From positions 144,835 to 208,834 of the forward strand of contig JADFZZ010000001.1 in NCBI GenBank assembly GCA_015232315.1: 64,000 bases of DNA. Reading direction: 5' to 3'. Positions 55,689-63,487 of this stretch are shown in pieces. A model generated the notes under the pieces. That model worked only from the letters and a program-made list of their open reading frames with translations, did no database searches and was not told where the DNA came from. Made by a program: the position numbers and the translations under genes. Origin of the DNA: SAR324 cluster bacterium (lineage in GTDB: Bacteria; SAR324; NAC60-12). How positions within the stretch are numbered: the first letter of the stretch is position 1; the number at the start of each line of letters is the position of its first letter.

Positions 55689-57394
55689 TGAATTGTCTCC
55701 CATTTTGCGGTGTCTTCAAAAGTTAGTGCGGTGTAAGTATTAAAACTGGCATAGGTCGCAAAAAAATAATCCAGAATCGAGCCGAACAGAAACATGTCGC
55801 CGAGACTGGCAAACTGATCACTTCTTGTTTTGATATGGATGGACTGCCCACGATAAACATCCCGTTTGAACAATCGTTCTTCCGGAGTCACTGTCATCTC
55901 ATACATGCTGTTGACTCTGCGTAGATTGGCTATTTCCCGTGGTTTGTCCTTGTTGTCCTGAATAATGTAGTGATTCAGCAAGGCGGTGAGACTCTCTATG
56001 GTTGACAGTGAGTTCGTATTGATAGAGAGGTCGGCCAGCAATTTCCAGAGTAAATTACCATACAATGCCGGAGCATGGCTGAGGGTTGGTGGAATAAGAT
56101 TTTTGAACGTTGCCAACTCAGGCGTGTTGCTCGTCGGTTTTGAAATATCTCCGGCCTGTAAACCAGCGGGTAAATCAGCGTTGGTGCAAGAAATACGTGC
56201 CATCATGATTTCGGAATCGGTCAGGGTTTCACCCGGTGGATAGGCCAATGACAAAAAGATATCCGTTTCGGAGCTTCTGATTGAAGGACGGAACACCACC
56301 TGATAGACCGGCGCATTCTGGCGAAGTTGAAAATCCGTGAAGGGAATGAATTGTCGTTTGCCCGGTGTTCCTCGCATCAAACCAGATACCTGGTCCACTG
56401 AATAAATCTGATATGTTCCCGGTTTCATTCCTGCGGGCGACAGCAGGACTTCTTTTTCCTGATGCGTGAGTTGCACAGGTGCCGCGTCATGATCAAACAG
56501 ATTGATGGCTGGAACTGTGAAGAGCTCAAAAGTATCTTTGTTGATTTTAGGCATCACAAATGGAGGAATTCCGCATTTGAAAGAAACGCAGAACTGATTC
56601 CCCATGCCTCTGTCGCTCCATTGATCAAGCGCCAAATCAAGAAACAAAAACTTTTCCGGAAACATGAAATATTCATTAAGAATCCGGTAGGATGGAAACA
56701 GATTGGACGGATAGGGTAGCAAGGCATCGGCAGGATCAAAGCCAACAGGTGTTAGTTGCCGGCGATCCAACGAGGATGTCGCACCTGTCTGTTTATTGAC
56801 AATATTGATTCCCTTCATAAAATACTGCAAAAGAAAATAAATATCGCAGGCATTTCCAAAGGGTCCACCCAGATAAAATCTGAGTCGTTTCTGTTGCCAG
56901 TTATCCAGTGTGGTTCCATATAATTCAAAAGAAATTTTCAGTTCCACCTGATCAACTGTAATTCCGTCTGATTTGAGTTCCTCGGTTTCAAAACCGGTAA
57001 TTTTCAACGGCAATAAATCCACATCCTGGCATGTTTTGAAACGACAGGTATTGCCACCCACGGCAAGCGAGTCAATATAGGTGCCCGCAGGAATACGCAA
57101 CGTGTCACTCAAGTTGTTTTTCGGAGTGAATTTAATGATGGTTGCGGCCGGAACAGGGCGCAGATATTGAGGATTGATGATCTGCATCAACGACTGTACA
57201 ATTTCCGGGAACTCATCGTTGATTTTTTGATTAATATTGGCGGTTAAAAATGCTGTTCCTTCCAGCAACCGTTCAACATCCGGATCATTGGAGGTCCCAT
57301 TGAGCAATGGTGCCAGAACCGGATGTTCATTGGAAAAAGCTTCCCCGGTTTCATGTAATTTTTTTAATTCATCTTTATACAAATCCAAAAACAT
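55652..57394 (-). CDS. tssF: Type VI secretion baseplate subunit TssF
   Basis: TssF (ImpG/VasA), the large wedge protein of the baseplate. The N-terminus DLYKDELKKLHETGEAFSNE and the LLEGTAFLTANINQKIND...FPEIV block are typical. PQYLRPVPAATIIKF and later RIPAGTYIDSLAV follow. The C-terminal GQSIHIKTRSDQFASLGDMF is also conserved. 580 residues. GGAGGAAG lies nine bases before ATG. It sits in the order tssE-tssF-tssG as in most clusters. Confidence 0.94.
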   Translation of the reverse strand: MFLDLYKDELKKLHETGEAFSNEHPVLAPLLNGTSNDPDVERLLEGTAFLTANINQKINDEFPEIVQSLMQIINPQYLRPVPAATIIKFTPKNNLSDTLRIPAGTYIDSLAVGGNTCRFKTCQDVDLLPLKITGFETEELKSDGITVDQVELKISFELYGTTLDNWQQKRLRFYLGGPFGNACDIYFLLQYFMKGINIVNKQTGATSSLDRRQLTPVGFDPADALLPYPSNLFPSYRILNEYFMFPEKFLFLDLALDQWSDRGMGNQFCVSFKCGIPPFVMPKINKDTFELFTVPAINLFDHDAAPVQLTHQEKEVLLSPAGMKPGTYQIYSVDQVSGLMRGTPGKRQFIPFTDFQLRQNAPVYQVVFRPSIRSSETDIFLSLAYPPGETLTDSEIMMARISCTNADLPAGLQAGDISKPTSNTPELATFKNLIPPTLSHAPALYGNLLWKLLADLSINTNSLSTIESLTALLNHYIIQDNKDKPREIANLRRVNSMYEMTVTPEERLFKRDVYRGQSIHIKTRSDQFASLGDMFLFGSILDYFFATYASFNTYTALTFEDTAKWETIQWQPRLGTRPIL

Positions 57395-57421
57395 AAGAGA
57401 TTCTTCCTCCAGGTGGTCAGG

Positions 57422-57847
57422 TTATAACACCATTTCGATATTGAATGTGCTGTCAGATCGCATTCTGGTACGCATACGAAATGGAATAATATGTTCCATA
57501 TGGTAAATCGTCGCAGACAAGCCAAACTTTAATGCCATTTCTTGTCCTGAGGACCCCTCAAAGGACACCGCCACGTCTTTCAGTCGCGGTTCATAGGTTT
57601 CAATCAGTTCTTTAATTTTTTCCTTGATCGCTTCTGTTTCCGGCGAAATAAAATTTCCGGGAAGGTTTGAAAAGTCCGGCAGACCATATTCCGGATCGCC
57701 TGAAACGGTGCCTTGTTTGGTGTTGAGCAGACGGATCAAGTGATTGGAGACAGAGCTTCTCAAACGCTCCACATCATTTTTGACAAATCGTGGTTCCAGG
57801 TCTTGACTCTGGTTGATCAGACGCTCAATCAATCGTTCTTCACGCAT
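57422..57847 (-). CDS. tssE: Type VI secretion baseplate gp25-like subunit TssE
   Basis: TssE is a homologue of phage T4 gp25 and starts sheath polymerisation at the baseplate. The layout is RLINQSQDLEPRFVKND, SSVSNHLIRLLNTKQGTV, YGLPDFSNLP and KIKELIETYEPRLKDVAVSF, with the conserved Glu-Pro-Arg core. 141 residues. It lies 8 bases after hcp. Confidence 0.93.
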   Translation of the reverse strand: MREERLIERLINQSQDLEPRFVKNDVERLRSSVSNHLIRLLNTKQGTVSGDPEYGLPDFSNLPGNFISPETEAIKEKIKELIETYEPRLKDVAVSFEGSSGQEMALKFGLSATIYHMEHIIPFRMRTRMRSDSTFNIEMVL

Positions 57848-57855
57848 AGATCATC

Positions 57856-58419
57856 TCATTCAGAGGAAGTCCAGGTGTCCACATACTCAATACCATCCGG
57901 CACCCAGGTCCATGTTATTTTTTCATAAGTAAAGGACACACGTTCCATATGCGGGAGCATGTTTTCGTAAGGTTCAGATCTTGAATAAACCTGCCCCTGT
58001 CCATTGCCGGAATCAACCTTGACCTGATGCCAGGAAGCATGTTCCACCAGTTCCCGTCTGTTTTGAATCCAGGGTCTGACATCCACAATGTTGGCATTTT
58101 CAAGCTCTACCTTGTAAAATAATTCCGGACTTCCCGCTCTGACAAAACGATGCCAACTGAACGTCACGGTTTTTAGCTTTTCACAGGTACACAGGGCTTG
58201 ATACAACTTGGGCGTGCTTCTGTCAATTTCCTTATAAATAATAATGGGACGATGGATTCTGATGCCAGTGAACAAACCAGTGCTGGTATTTTGAGGAATT
58301 TCAACATTGTGTTCAAACGAATACAGTTCAATGGTTTTTTCAAAATCCTTTTTAATGCAGGAGCCTTCAATGACCCCTTGACTTTCACCTTCAATTTCCA
58401 TGAAGCCGGGCATAGACAT
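57856..58419 (-). CDS. hcp: Type VI secretion tube protein Hcp
   Basis: Hcp stacks as hexameric rings to form the expelled inner tube and carries effectors. The sequence starts SMPGFMEIEGESQGVIEGSC and continues TGIRIHRPIIIYKEIDRSTP, VTFSWHRF, FYKVELENANIVDVRPWI and ERVSFTYEKITWTW, in the order of E. coli-type Hcp (PF05638). At 187 residues it is slightly longer than usual because of inserts near 120-145. GGAG lies before ATG. VgrG and effectors are not in the window. Confidence 0.92.
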   Translation of the reverse strand: MSMPGFMEIEGESQGVIEGSCIKKDFEKTIELYSFEHNVEIPQNTSTGLFTGIRIHRPIIIYKEIDRSTPKLYQALCTCEKLKTVTFSWHRFVRAGSPELFYKVELENANIVDVRPWIQNRRELVEHASWHQVKVDSGNGQGQVYSRSEPYENMLPHMERVSFTYEKITWTWVPDGIEYVDTWTSSE

Positions 58420-58459
58420 AAGGAATTCTCCAGATTAAGAGTTAAAAAATGATTACAAA

Positions 58460-59836
58460 TCAAGTGAACAGATTTTTAAACATCACCCAAAACGGTTCTC
58501 GCTTCAAGGCCTGAAAATGAGCATTGTTATAATTATTCCAACCGGATGAACAGATTTGTTTTTCAATAAAATGTATCACTTCCCGACTGAAATCAGCCCC
58601 CAGATTTTCAGAAACAACAACATTGGAGTCCTGATATGTGCGGATCACTTCCGGGTCATATGGAATGGTGCAAAGGTGAGGAATGTCCCATCTGCGTTGC
58701 AAATACTGTTCTATCTTGTCCGATGGCAAAGAGTTTTTATTGATAATGAATCCCAGACACTGTGAGTCTGAGCCAACGATTTTTCTGCCATCTCGCAGTG
58801 ATTCCACCAACTGATCTGCCATCTGCCAGGAAGGCTTGTCCAGTTCTGTGATGATGACATAGGAACTTGCTGCCAGCGCGGACCCCACATTGCTGACATC
58901 GGTTCCCCCTCTGGTATCCAGGATGACATAATCGAAAGAATGCTGTTCCTTGATTTCTGACAAAATACCAGACAAGCGATTTGTGAAGGTTTTCAAATCT
59001 TCGTAACGTGAAGTCATGGTAAGGTTGATCCGGTTTGTCTCTCTATTCACCTGACTGGGCAAAATATAAAGGTTCTCCCTCGTAAAAGGTTTTTTCAGGA
59101 GTATCGGTTCAATCATGGCTTCAGGGGGATTGTCCGTGAAATAATCGGGCAATGCCTGTGTGCCTGATGGGAGCTTGCCGGAAAACGCGAGAAAAGTGGC
59201 TCCATGAGTGAAAAAATCCATATCCACAATCAGCGTTTTAAAACCGCACCGGGCGAGTAAATGGGCAATAGAAGAGGCCGTAGCGCTTTTGCCACTGCCT
59301 CCTTTTCCACTGAGAACAGCAAAAACACTGGTATTGGCATCTTTCAGGGACGGTCTGACCTGTTTTTGACTGTCTGAAAATAGGAGTTCCAGATCGGGTT
59401 GATTTTTTTCACGCCATTCATAGACCCACTTGAAACTTGCGAGACTGAGCAAAATGGTGGCCATACTGATCAGGATTGTCCAGGTAATCCCTCTTATCCA
59501 GGTAGTCTCCGCGATTTTTTCAGCAAATCCCGGCGGCTTTTTTTCGGCGGGAGCTATCTCCTGATCCATTTCAGGCATATCCTCAGCAAGATCCTGTGCC
59601 GCCACAGTGGTTTCAGGCAAGAACTCCGGAGTGCTCACATCATTCAGTTCCTGCGGTTGGTCTTCGTCAAGAGACATTTCGCCGATATCGCCCTGATCGT
59701 CATCAGACTGTTCCGGCACAAGCTGTGTTTCAGCCTGTGAAGCACTCTGGGCATAAAGAAAACAGGGTGTTAGCGCAAACAACAACACCATCAGAAAGGG
59801 CATCACCGTTGATGCCATGAGCCGTGAACAATTCAT
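58460..59836 (-). CDS. Membrane-anchored ParA/MinD-like ATPase in type VI cluster
   Basis: 458 residues. A signal peptide or first helix (about 10-29) is followed by a very acidic extracytoplasmic segment (35-100, rich in Asp and Glu). A membrane helix (about 113-138) leads to a cytosolic ATPase. The deviant Walker A has the signature lysine (SGKGGSGKSA; Lys178, Lys183). Switch and Walker B motifs are VDMDFFTHGA (204-213) and YVILDTRGG with Asp307. IITELDKPSW and FIINKNS are typical ParA/MinD blocks. It is not a Wzc-type tyrosine kinase. I know of no such ATPase as a core type VI part. The start ATG 59836 is chosen to include a positive n-region; TTG 59851 and ATG 59818 are alternatives. Confidence 0.83.
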   Translation of the reverse strand: MNCSRLMASTVMPFLMVLLFALTPCFLYAQSASQAETQLVPEQSDDDQGDIGEMSLDEDQPQELNDVSTPEFLPETTVAAQDLAEDMPEMDQEIAPAEKKPPGFAEKIAETTWIRGITWTILISMATILLSLASFKWVYEWREKNQPDLELLFSDSQKQVRPSLKDANTSVFAVLSGKGGSGKSATASSIAHLLARCGFKTLIVDMDFFTHGATFLAFSGKLPSGTQALPDYFTDNPPEAMIEPILLKKPFTRENLYILPSQVNRETNRINLTMTSRYEDLKTFTNRLSGILSEIKEQHSFDYVILDTRGGTDVSNVGSALAASSYVIITELDKPSWQMADQLVESLRDGRKIVGSDSQCLGFIINKNSLPSDKIEQYLQRRWDIPHLCTIPYDPEVIRTYQDSNVVVSENLGADFSREVIHFIEKQICSSGWNNYNNAHFQALKREPFWVMFKNLFT

Positions 59837-59893
59837 GCAAATCAATTTCAAACAAGTTGATCAAGGCCGCAGAATATGGGTTGATAAAATATT

Positions 59894-62530
59894 CTAGCGG
59901 ATATTGTAGACAAATTCTTTTCTGTCATTGAAAGAAATAATGAGTTTTGTAAAGCCAATTTTTGAATTTTGATGTTCCAGGATCCGAATCGACATCTCAG
60001 GCAACAGGGTGTGAGTGATGATTTCATCAATTAAACGCGCACCTTTGGCGATATCTTGATTGAACGCCTGAATATAATCAATGATCTCATCATCAAATTT
60101 TAATTCGGCCTGATGATTCATTTTGAACCGTTGTTTCACCTTGGCCAGTTTGAGTTGAATGATATTCCGGAAATTGTCGCCGGATAAAGGATAGTAGGGC
60201 ACTGTGACCAGACGTCCGAGAAAAGCAGGATTGAATTTCCCGAGAAGCTCCGCACGAATTTTTTCCTGGATGATGTCAATCACAGGACGTTCAACACCGC
60301 AAGCTTTGAGAATTGTCTGACTGCCGATGTTGGAGGTCAGAAAAATTATGGTGTTTCTGAAATTTATAGGAATGCCCTCACCATCTTCCATGAAGCCTTT
60401 ATCAAAAACCTGATAAAAAACCTCCAAAACATCAGGATGCGCTTTTTCCACTTCATCAAGCAACACAATGCTGTAAGGATTTCGGCGAACCGCTTCTGTC
60501 AGGATTCCACCTTTGCCGTAACCGACATATCCGGGAGGTGAGCCTCTCAATGTGGAAACCGTATGCGCTTCCTGATACTCGGACATATTGATCACCACCA
60601 TGTTCTGCTCGCCACCATACAGGAGGTCTGCCAGTGTGGCGGCCGTTTCAGTTTTGCCGACCCCGCTGGGTCCTGTGAGCAGAAACACTCCAATCGGTTT
60701 GTTCGGATCATCCAGTCCTGCCCGTGAAGTCTGAATGCGTTTCACAATCGTTTCCAGCGCATGATCCTGCCCGATCAGACGGGTGGCCATTGTATGTTTC
60801 AAATCCAGAATCGTTCGTGTTTCCTCAGCCAGCATTTTGCCCATGGGAATACCCGTCCATCCGGAAATTACAGAGGCTACAACCTGTTTGTCAACACACA
60901 GGGGGACCAGTGGCATTTCGCCCTGAAGAAGCACCAGTTTTTTTTCTGAAGAATCCAGTTTGTGACGCAGACTCTGATATTTTTTCTTATCGGATGCAGG
61001 TGTCTCTTCCAACTCTTTATGAAACTGGCTGATCTGGGAAACCAGTTTGAGTTCCTTCTGCCAACGATTGTTTTGTTGTTTCAGTTCTTTTTGCAGGGCA
61101 TTGAGATTTTTCGCCAATTCACTGATGGGTTTTTTATGGTTTTTCCCTTTAAACTGCTCCCCTTCCAGAATTTGTTTTTTGAGTTCATATTCAGCCATCG
61201 TCCGCTGAATATCTTCAATTTGCGCCGGTGTGGCATTTTGTCCAATCGCGACTCTGGCACAGGCTGTATCAAGCACACTGATCGCCTTATCGGGCAGATG
61301 TCGTCCGGTGATGTAGCGATGTGATAAATGCACTGTATCCTGTAGCGCTTCGTCCAGGATCCGAACCTTGTGGTAATTTTCCAGGTGTGATTTCATACCT
61401 CTGAGCATGGAAATGGCGACATCCTCAGCAGGCTCGTCCACTTTGACTGGCTGGAATCTGCGGGCCAGGGCCGGGTCTTTTTCAATGTATTGTTTATATT
61501 CACTCAGGGTTGTCGCGCCAATGGTTCTCAACTCCCCTCGCGCCAACGCCGGTTTGAGCAGATTTGCCACATCTCCCACGCCTTCCGCTCCACCGGCACC
61601 AATAATGGTATGTGCTTCATCAATGAACAGAATGATGGGTTTTGTCGAATTCTTGACCTCCGCGATCAGGGACTTCATCCGTTTCTCAAACTCGCCCTGA
61701 ATGCCAGCCCCGGCCTGAAGCAAACCAATATCAAGAATCCTGAGCGATATATTTCGGAGTGGTGGTGGAACATCGTCCTTGACAATGCGCAGGGCAAACC
61801 CTTCAACAACCGCGGTTTTGCCAACACCCGCCTCACCAATGAGGATGGGATTATTCTGCCGTCTTCGAGTCAGAATATCCACCAGTTGACGGATTTCTCC
61901 ACTACGGCCATGAATCGGGTCAATTTTTCCTTCCTGTGCCTGCCGGGTCAAATCAATGGTGAACTGATCCAGAAATGGTGTACTGGAGTGGCCTGTTTCC
62001 TGTTCATTCTCTGTGAATGATTGGTCCTGACCATCAGCAATTTCAGGGTTTTCCAGAGAATTTCTGGTGATCTCATGCATGTTTTTTAATAGAGATTCGG
62101 GTTCCATATCCAACAGCACAGACGCGCCATTATGCAAGATCTGGCGATAAATGCGATTTTCAACCAACGCAAGCAGGATATGACTCGATCGAATGGTCCG
62201 GGTTTTGAAAGTAAGTGATGCGATCAGCCAGGCTTCCTGAAAAATTTCGATAATTTGTGACGACAATGACGGAACCCGACTGCAACCACGCTTGAATTTT
62301 TCAAGTGTCATGGCTAAATCCCCAGACAACCGTTCTGAGGACAGATGATAATATTTTACCAGATACTCGATATCAGACGTGGGTACTTCCAATAATTTCA
62401 TTAAAAAATGTTCAATCTCAATGTGGTAATGCGTCTGAGCAACACATAAGCCTGCGGCCGACTCCAGCGCGTGCTGACACACCGGAGAAAGTTTGGCAAT
62501 GATAACATCGAGTTCTGGTTTTATGGGCAT
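59894..62530 (-). CDS. clpV: Type VI secretion AAA+ ATPase ClpV (TssH)
   Basis: ClpV disassembles contracted TssB/TssC sheaths. The 878-residue protein has an N-terminal Clp-N domain (1-150) and AAA-1 with GEAGVGKTA at 232-240 and IDEAHTIIGAGG. A coiled middle region follows, then AAA-2 with GPSGVGKTE and LDEVEKAHPDVLE, and pore loops including GYVGYGKGG. The end ITHTLLPEMSIRIL is ClpV-like and not ClpB-like. The frame runs upstream into the tRNA gene, but I start at ATG 62530, where Clp-N similarity begins. Its substrate sheath genes are not in the window. Confidence 0.92.
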   Translation of the reverse strand: MPIKPELDVIIAKLSPVCQHALESAAGLCVAQTHYHIEIEHFLMKLLEVPTSDIEYLVKYYHLSSERLSGDLAMTLEKFKRGCSRVPSLSSQIIEIFQEAWLIASLTFKTRTIRSSHILLALVENRIYRQILHNGASVLLDMEPESLLKNMHEITRNSLENPEIADGQDQSFTENEQETGHSSTPFLDQFTIDLTRQAQEGKIDPIHGRSGEIRQLVDILTRRRQNNPILIGEAGVGKTAVVEGFALRIVKDDVPPPLRNISLRILDIGLLQAGAGIQGEFEKRMKSLIAEVKNSTKPIILFIDEAHTIIGAGGAEGVGDVANLLKPALARGELRTIGATTLSEYKQYIEKDPALARRFQPVKVDEPAEDVAISMLRGMKSHLENYHKVRILDEALQDTVHLSHRYITGRHLPDKAISVLDTACARVAIGQNATPAQIEDIQRTMAEYELKKQILEGEQFKGKNHKKPISELAKNLNALQKELKQQNNRWQKELKLVSQISQFHKELEETPASDKKKYQSLRHKLDSSEKKLVLLQGEMPLVPLCVDKQVVASVISGWTGIPMGKMLAEETRTILDLKHTMATRLIGQDHALETIVKRIQTSRAGLDDPNKPIGVFLLTGPSGVGKTETAATLADLLYGGEQNMVVINMSEYQEAHTVSTLRGSPPGYVGYGKGGILTEAVRRNPYSIVLLDEVEKAHPDVLEVFYQVFDKGFMEDGEGIPINFRNTIIFLTSNIGSQTILKACGVERPVIDIIQEKIRAELLGKFNPAFLGRLVTVPYYPLSGDNFRNIIQLKLAKVKQRFKMNHQAELKFDDEIIDYIQAFNQDIAKGARLIDEIITHTLLPEMSIRILEHQNSKIGFTKLIISFNDRKEFVYNIR

Positions 62531-62567
62531 TTGATCAACACTGTATGTTTGTGAAGAGACTGATAAA

Positions 62568-62666
62568 TGGCGGAGACCCGTAGGAATCGAACCTACCCAA
62601 CGGGGATTTAGCCCGTCACACACGGGTTTGAAGCCCGGGGGGGCCACCAGTACCCCATGAGTCTCC
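62568..62666 (-). tRNA. selC: tRNA-Sec (UCA anticodon)
   Basis: Read on the minus strand, the gene starts GGAGACTC and ends GGGTCTCC G CCA. The 8-bp acceptor stem, a long variable arm and the anticodon TCA in GGGCTTCAAACCCG are typical of selenocysteine tRNA, which decodes in-frame UGA. The encoded CCA is at 62568-62570. It lies 38 bases before the clpV start. selA, selB and selD are not in the window. Confidence 0.96.
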
Positions 62667-63031
62667 ATGAATTGAATTTAGACGCTATCGGCGTTCCACG
62701 CCCACATGATCTGCTTACAACTACTGACAATTTGACTGGTTAAATACAAGAGAAAAAATGCTTCGCATAAAAATTTCCCAAAGGCTGACAACGTGACTAT
62801 CGTTGTCAGTCGCATGAATTTTCCAACGTAGAGACAGGTTTTAAACCCGTCTCTACTGGTTATTTCTTTATGCGCTCTTAGCATTAATATGGGATAATAT
62901 CAAACAAGGCTTTCCAAATTAAAAAATATTGCATATATACCACAAAAAAAGATTTGCTGAGCTTCTGTTCAGATCATCTGATGACCTGAGCGGTGCTGAT
63001 TTACCCGATTTCAAAAAAGGGAGACAAGGCC
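62667..63031. other. Interval between selC and cheW with nested palindromes
   Basis: Holds the divergent promoters of selC and cheW and a palindromic block at 62757-62886. No gene. I cannot pick the promoters with confidence. Confidence 0.5.
62757..62886. repeat. Composite palindromic block with GTAGAGAC hairpin
   Basis: Outer arms AATGC and GCATAAA (62757-62771) pair with TTTATGC and GCATT (62868-62886). Inside are a perfect hairpin CTGACAACG/CGTTGTCAG (62785-62809) and the palindrome GTAGAGAC...GTCTCTAC (62828-62856) around AGGTTTTAAACCC. This looks like a small repeat element inserted upstream of cheW. Confidence 0.6.
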
Positions 63032-63487
63032 ATGGAACTGGTGCAGTTGGTAACATTTGAACTTGCTGATGAAATGTATGGGATTGATGTGTTCAAAGTG
63101 AACAGTGTGGCACGTTATCAGAAAATCAATCACATGCCGGACTCGGCAAACATCATTGAAGGTGTGATTGATCTGCGTGGAGACGTGATTCCTGTCGTAG
63201 ATTTACATAAACGTTTTCATTTGGAACCGCCTGCCACCTACAAAAAAACCAGGATCATTATCACGGAATCCAAAGGCTATCTGTTTGGTTTTATTGTGGG
63301 AAAAGTTCATGATGTGTGCTCGTTTTCACTATCAGAATTTCGCTCGGTACCACCCGGGGTGAATCATTCCAGTGCCGAGTTCATGGTGGGAATCACACAT
63401 AAGGACCAACACTTACTCACATACCTCGATATTGATCAGGTTTTGGATATTGAACAACTTCTTGGCCATCAAACCGCTCATGGATAG
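63032..63487 (+). CDS. cheW: CheW coupling protein, first copy
   Basis: CheW links chemoreceptors to CheA. This copy has 151 residues, with LVTFELADEMYGIDVFKVNSV, IIEGVIDLRGDVIPVVDLHKRF (key RGDVIPVVDL), GFIVGKVHDV and FMVGITHKDQHLLTYLDIDQVL. I start at ATG 63032, with GGGAG upstream; a GTG at 62993 is in frame. Its stop overlaps the start of the second cheW by eight bases. Confidence 0.92.
   Translation: MELVQLVTFELADEMYGIDVFKVNSVARYQKINHMPDSANIIEGVIDLRGDVIPVVDLHKRFHLEPPATYKKTRIIITESKGYLFGFIVGKVHDVCSFSLSEFRSVPPGVNHSSAEFMVGITHKDQHLLTYLDIDQVLDIEQLLGHQTAHG

Noticed and set aside
58460..59836. Wzc-like tyrosine autokinase
   Set aside because: P-loop form GKGGSGKS and lack of a Tyr-rich tail and Wzz domain do not fit.
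52699..62530. Phage tail or extracellular contractile particle cluster
   Set aside because: ClpV, Hcp, TssE, TssF and TssG order is type VI; no tail-fibre or tape-measure genes.
54346..62666. selC-bounded island with direct repeat ends
   Set aside because: I found no copy of the selC 3' end within the window to mark the other boundary.
62573..62668. Extending clpV upstream to 62668
   Set aside because: The added codons are the tRNA-Sec gene in antisense-free overlap; Clp-N similarity starts at 62530.
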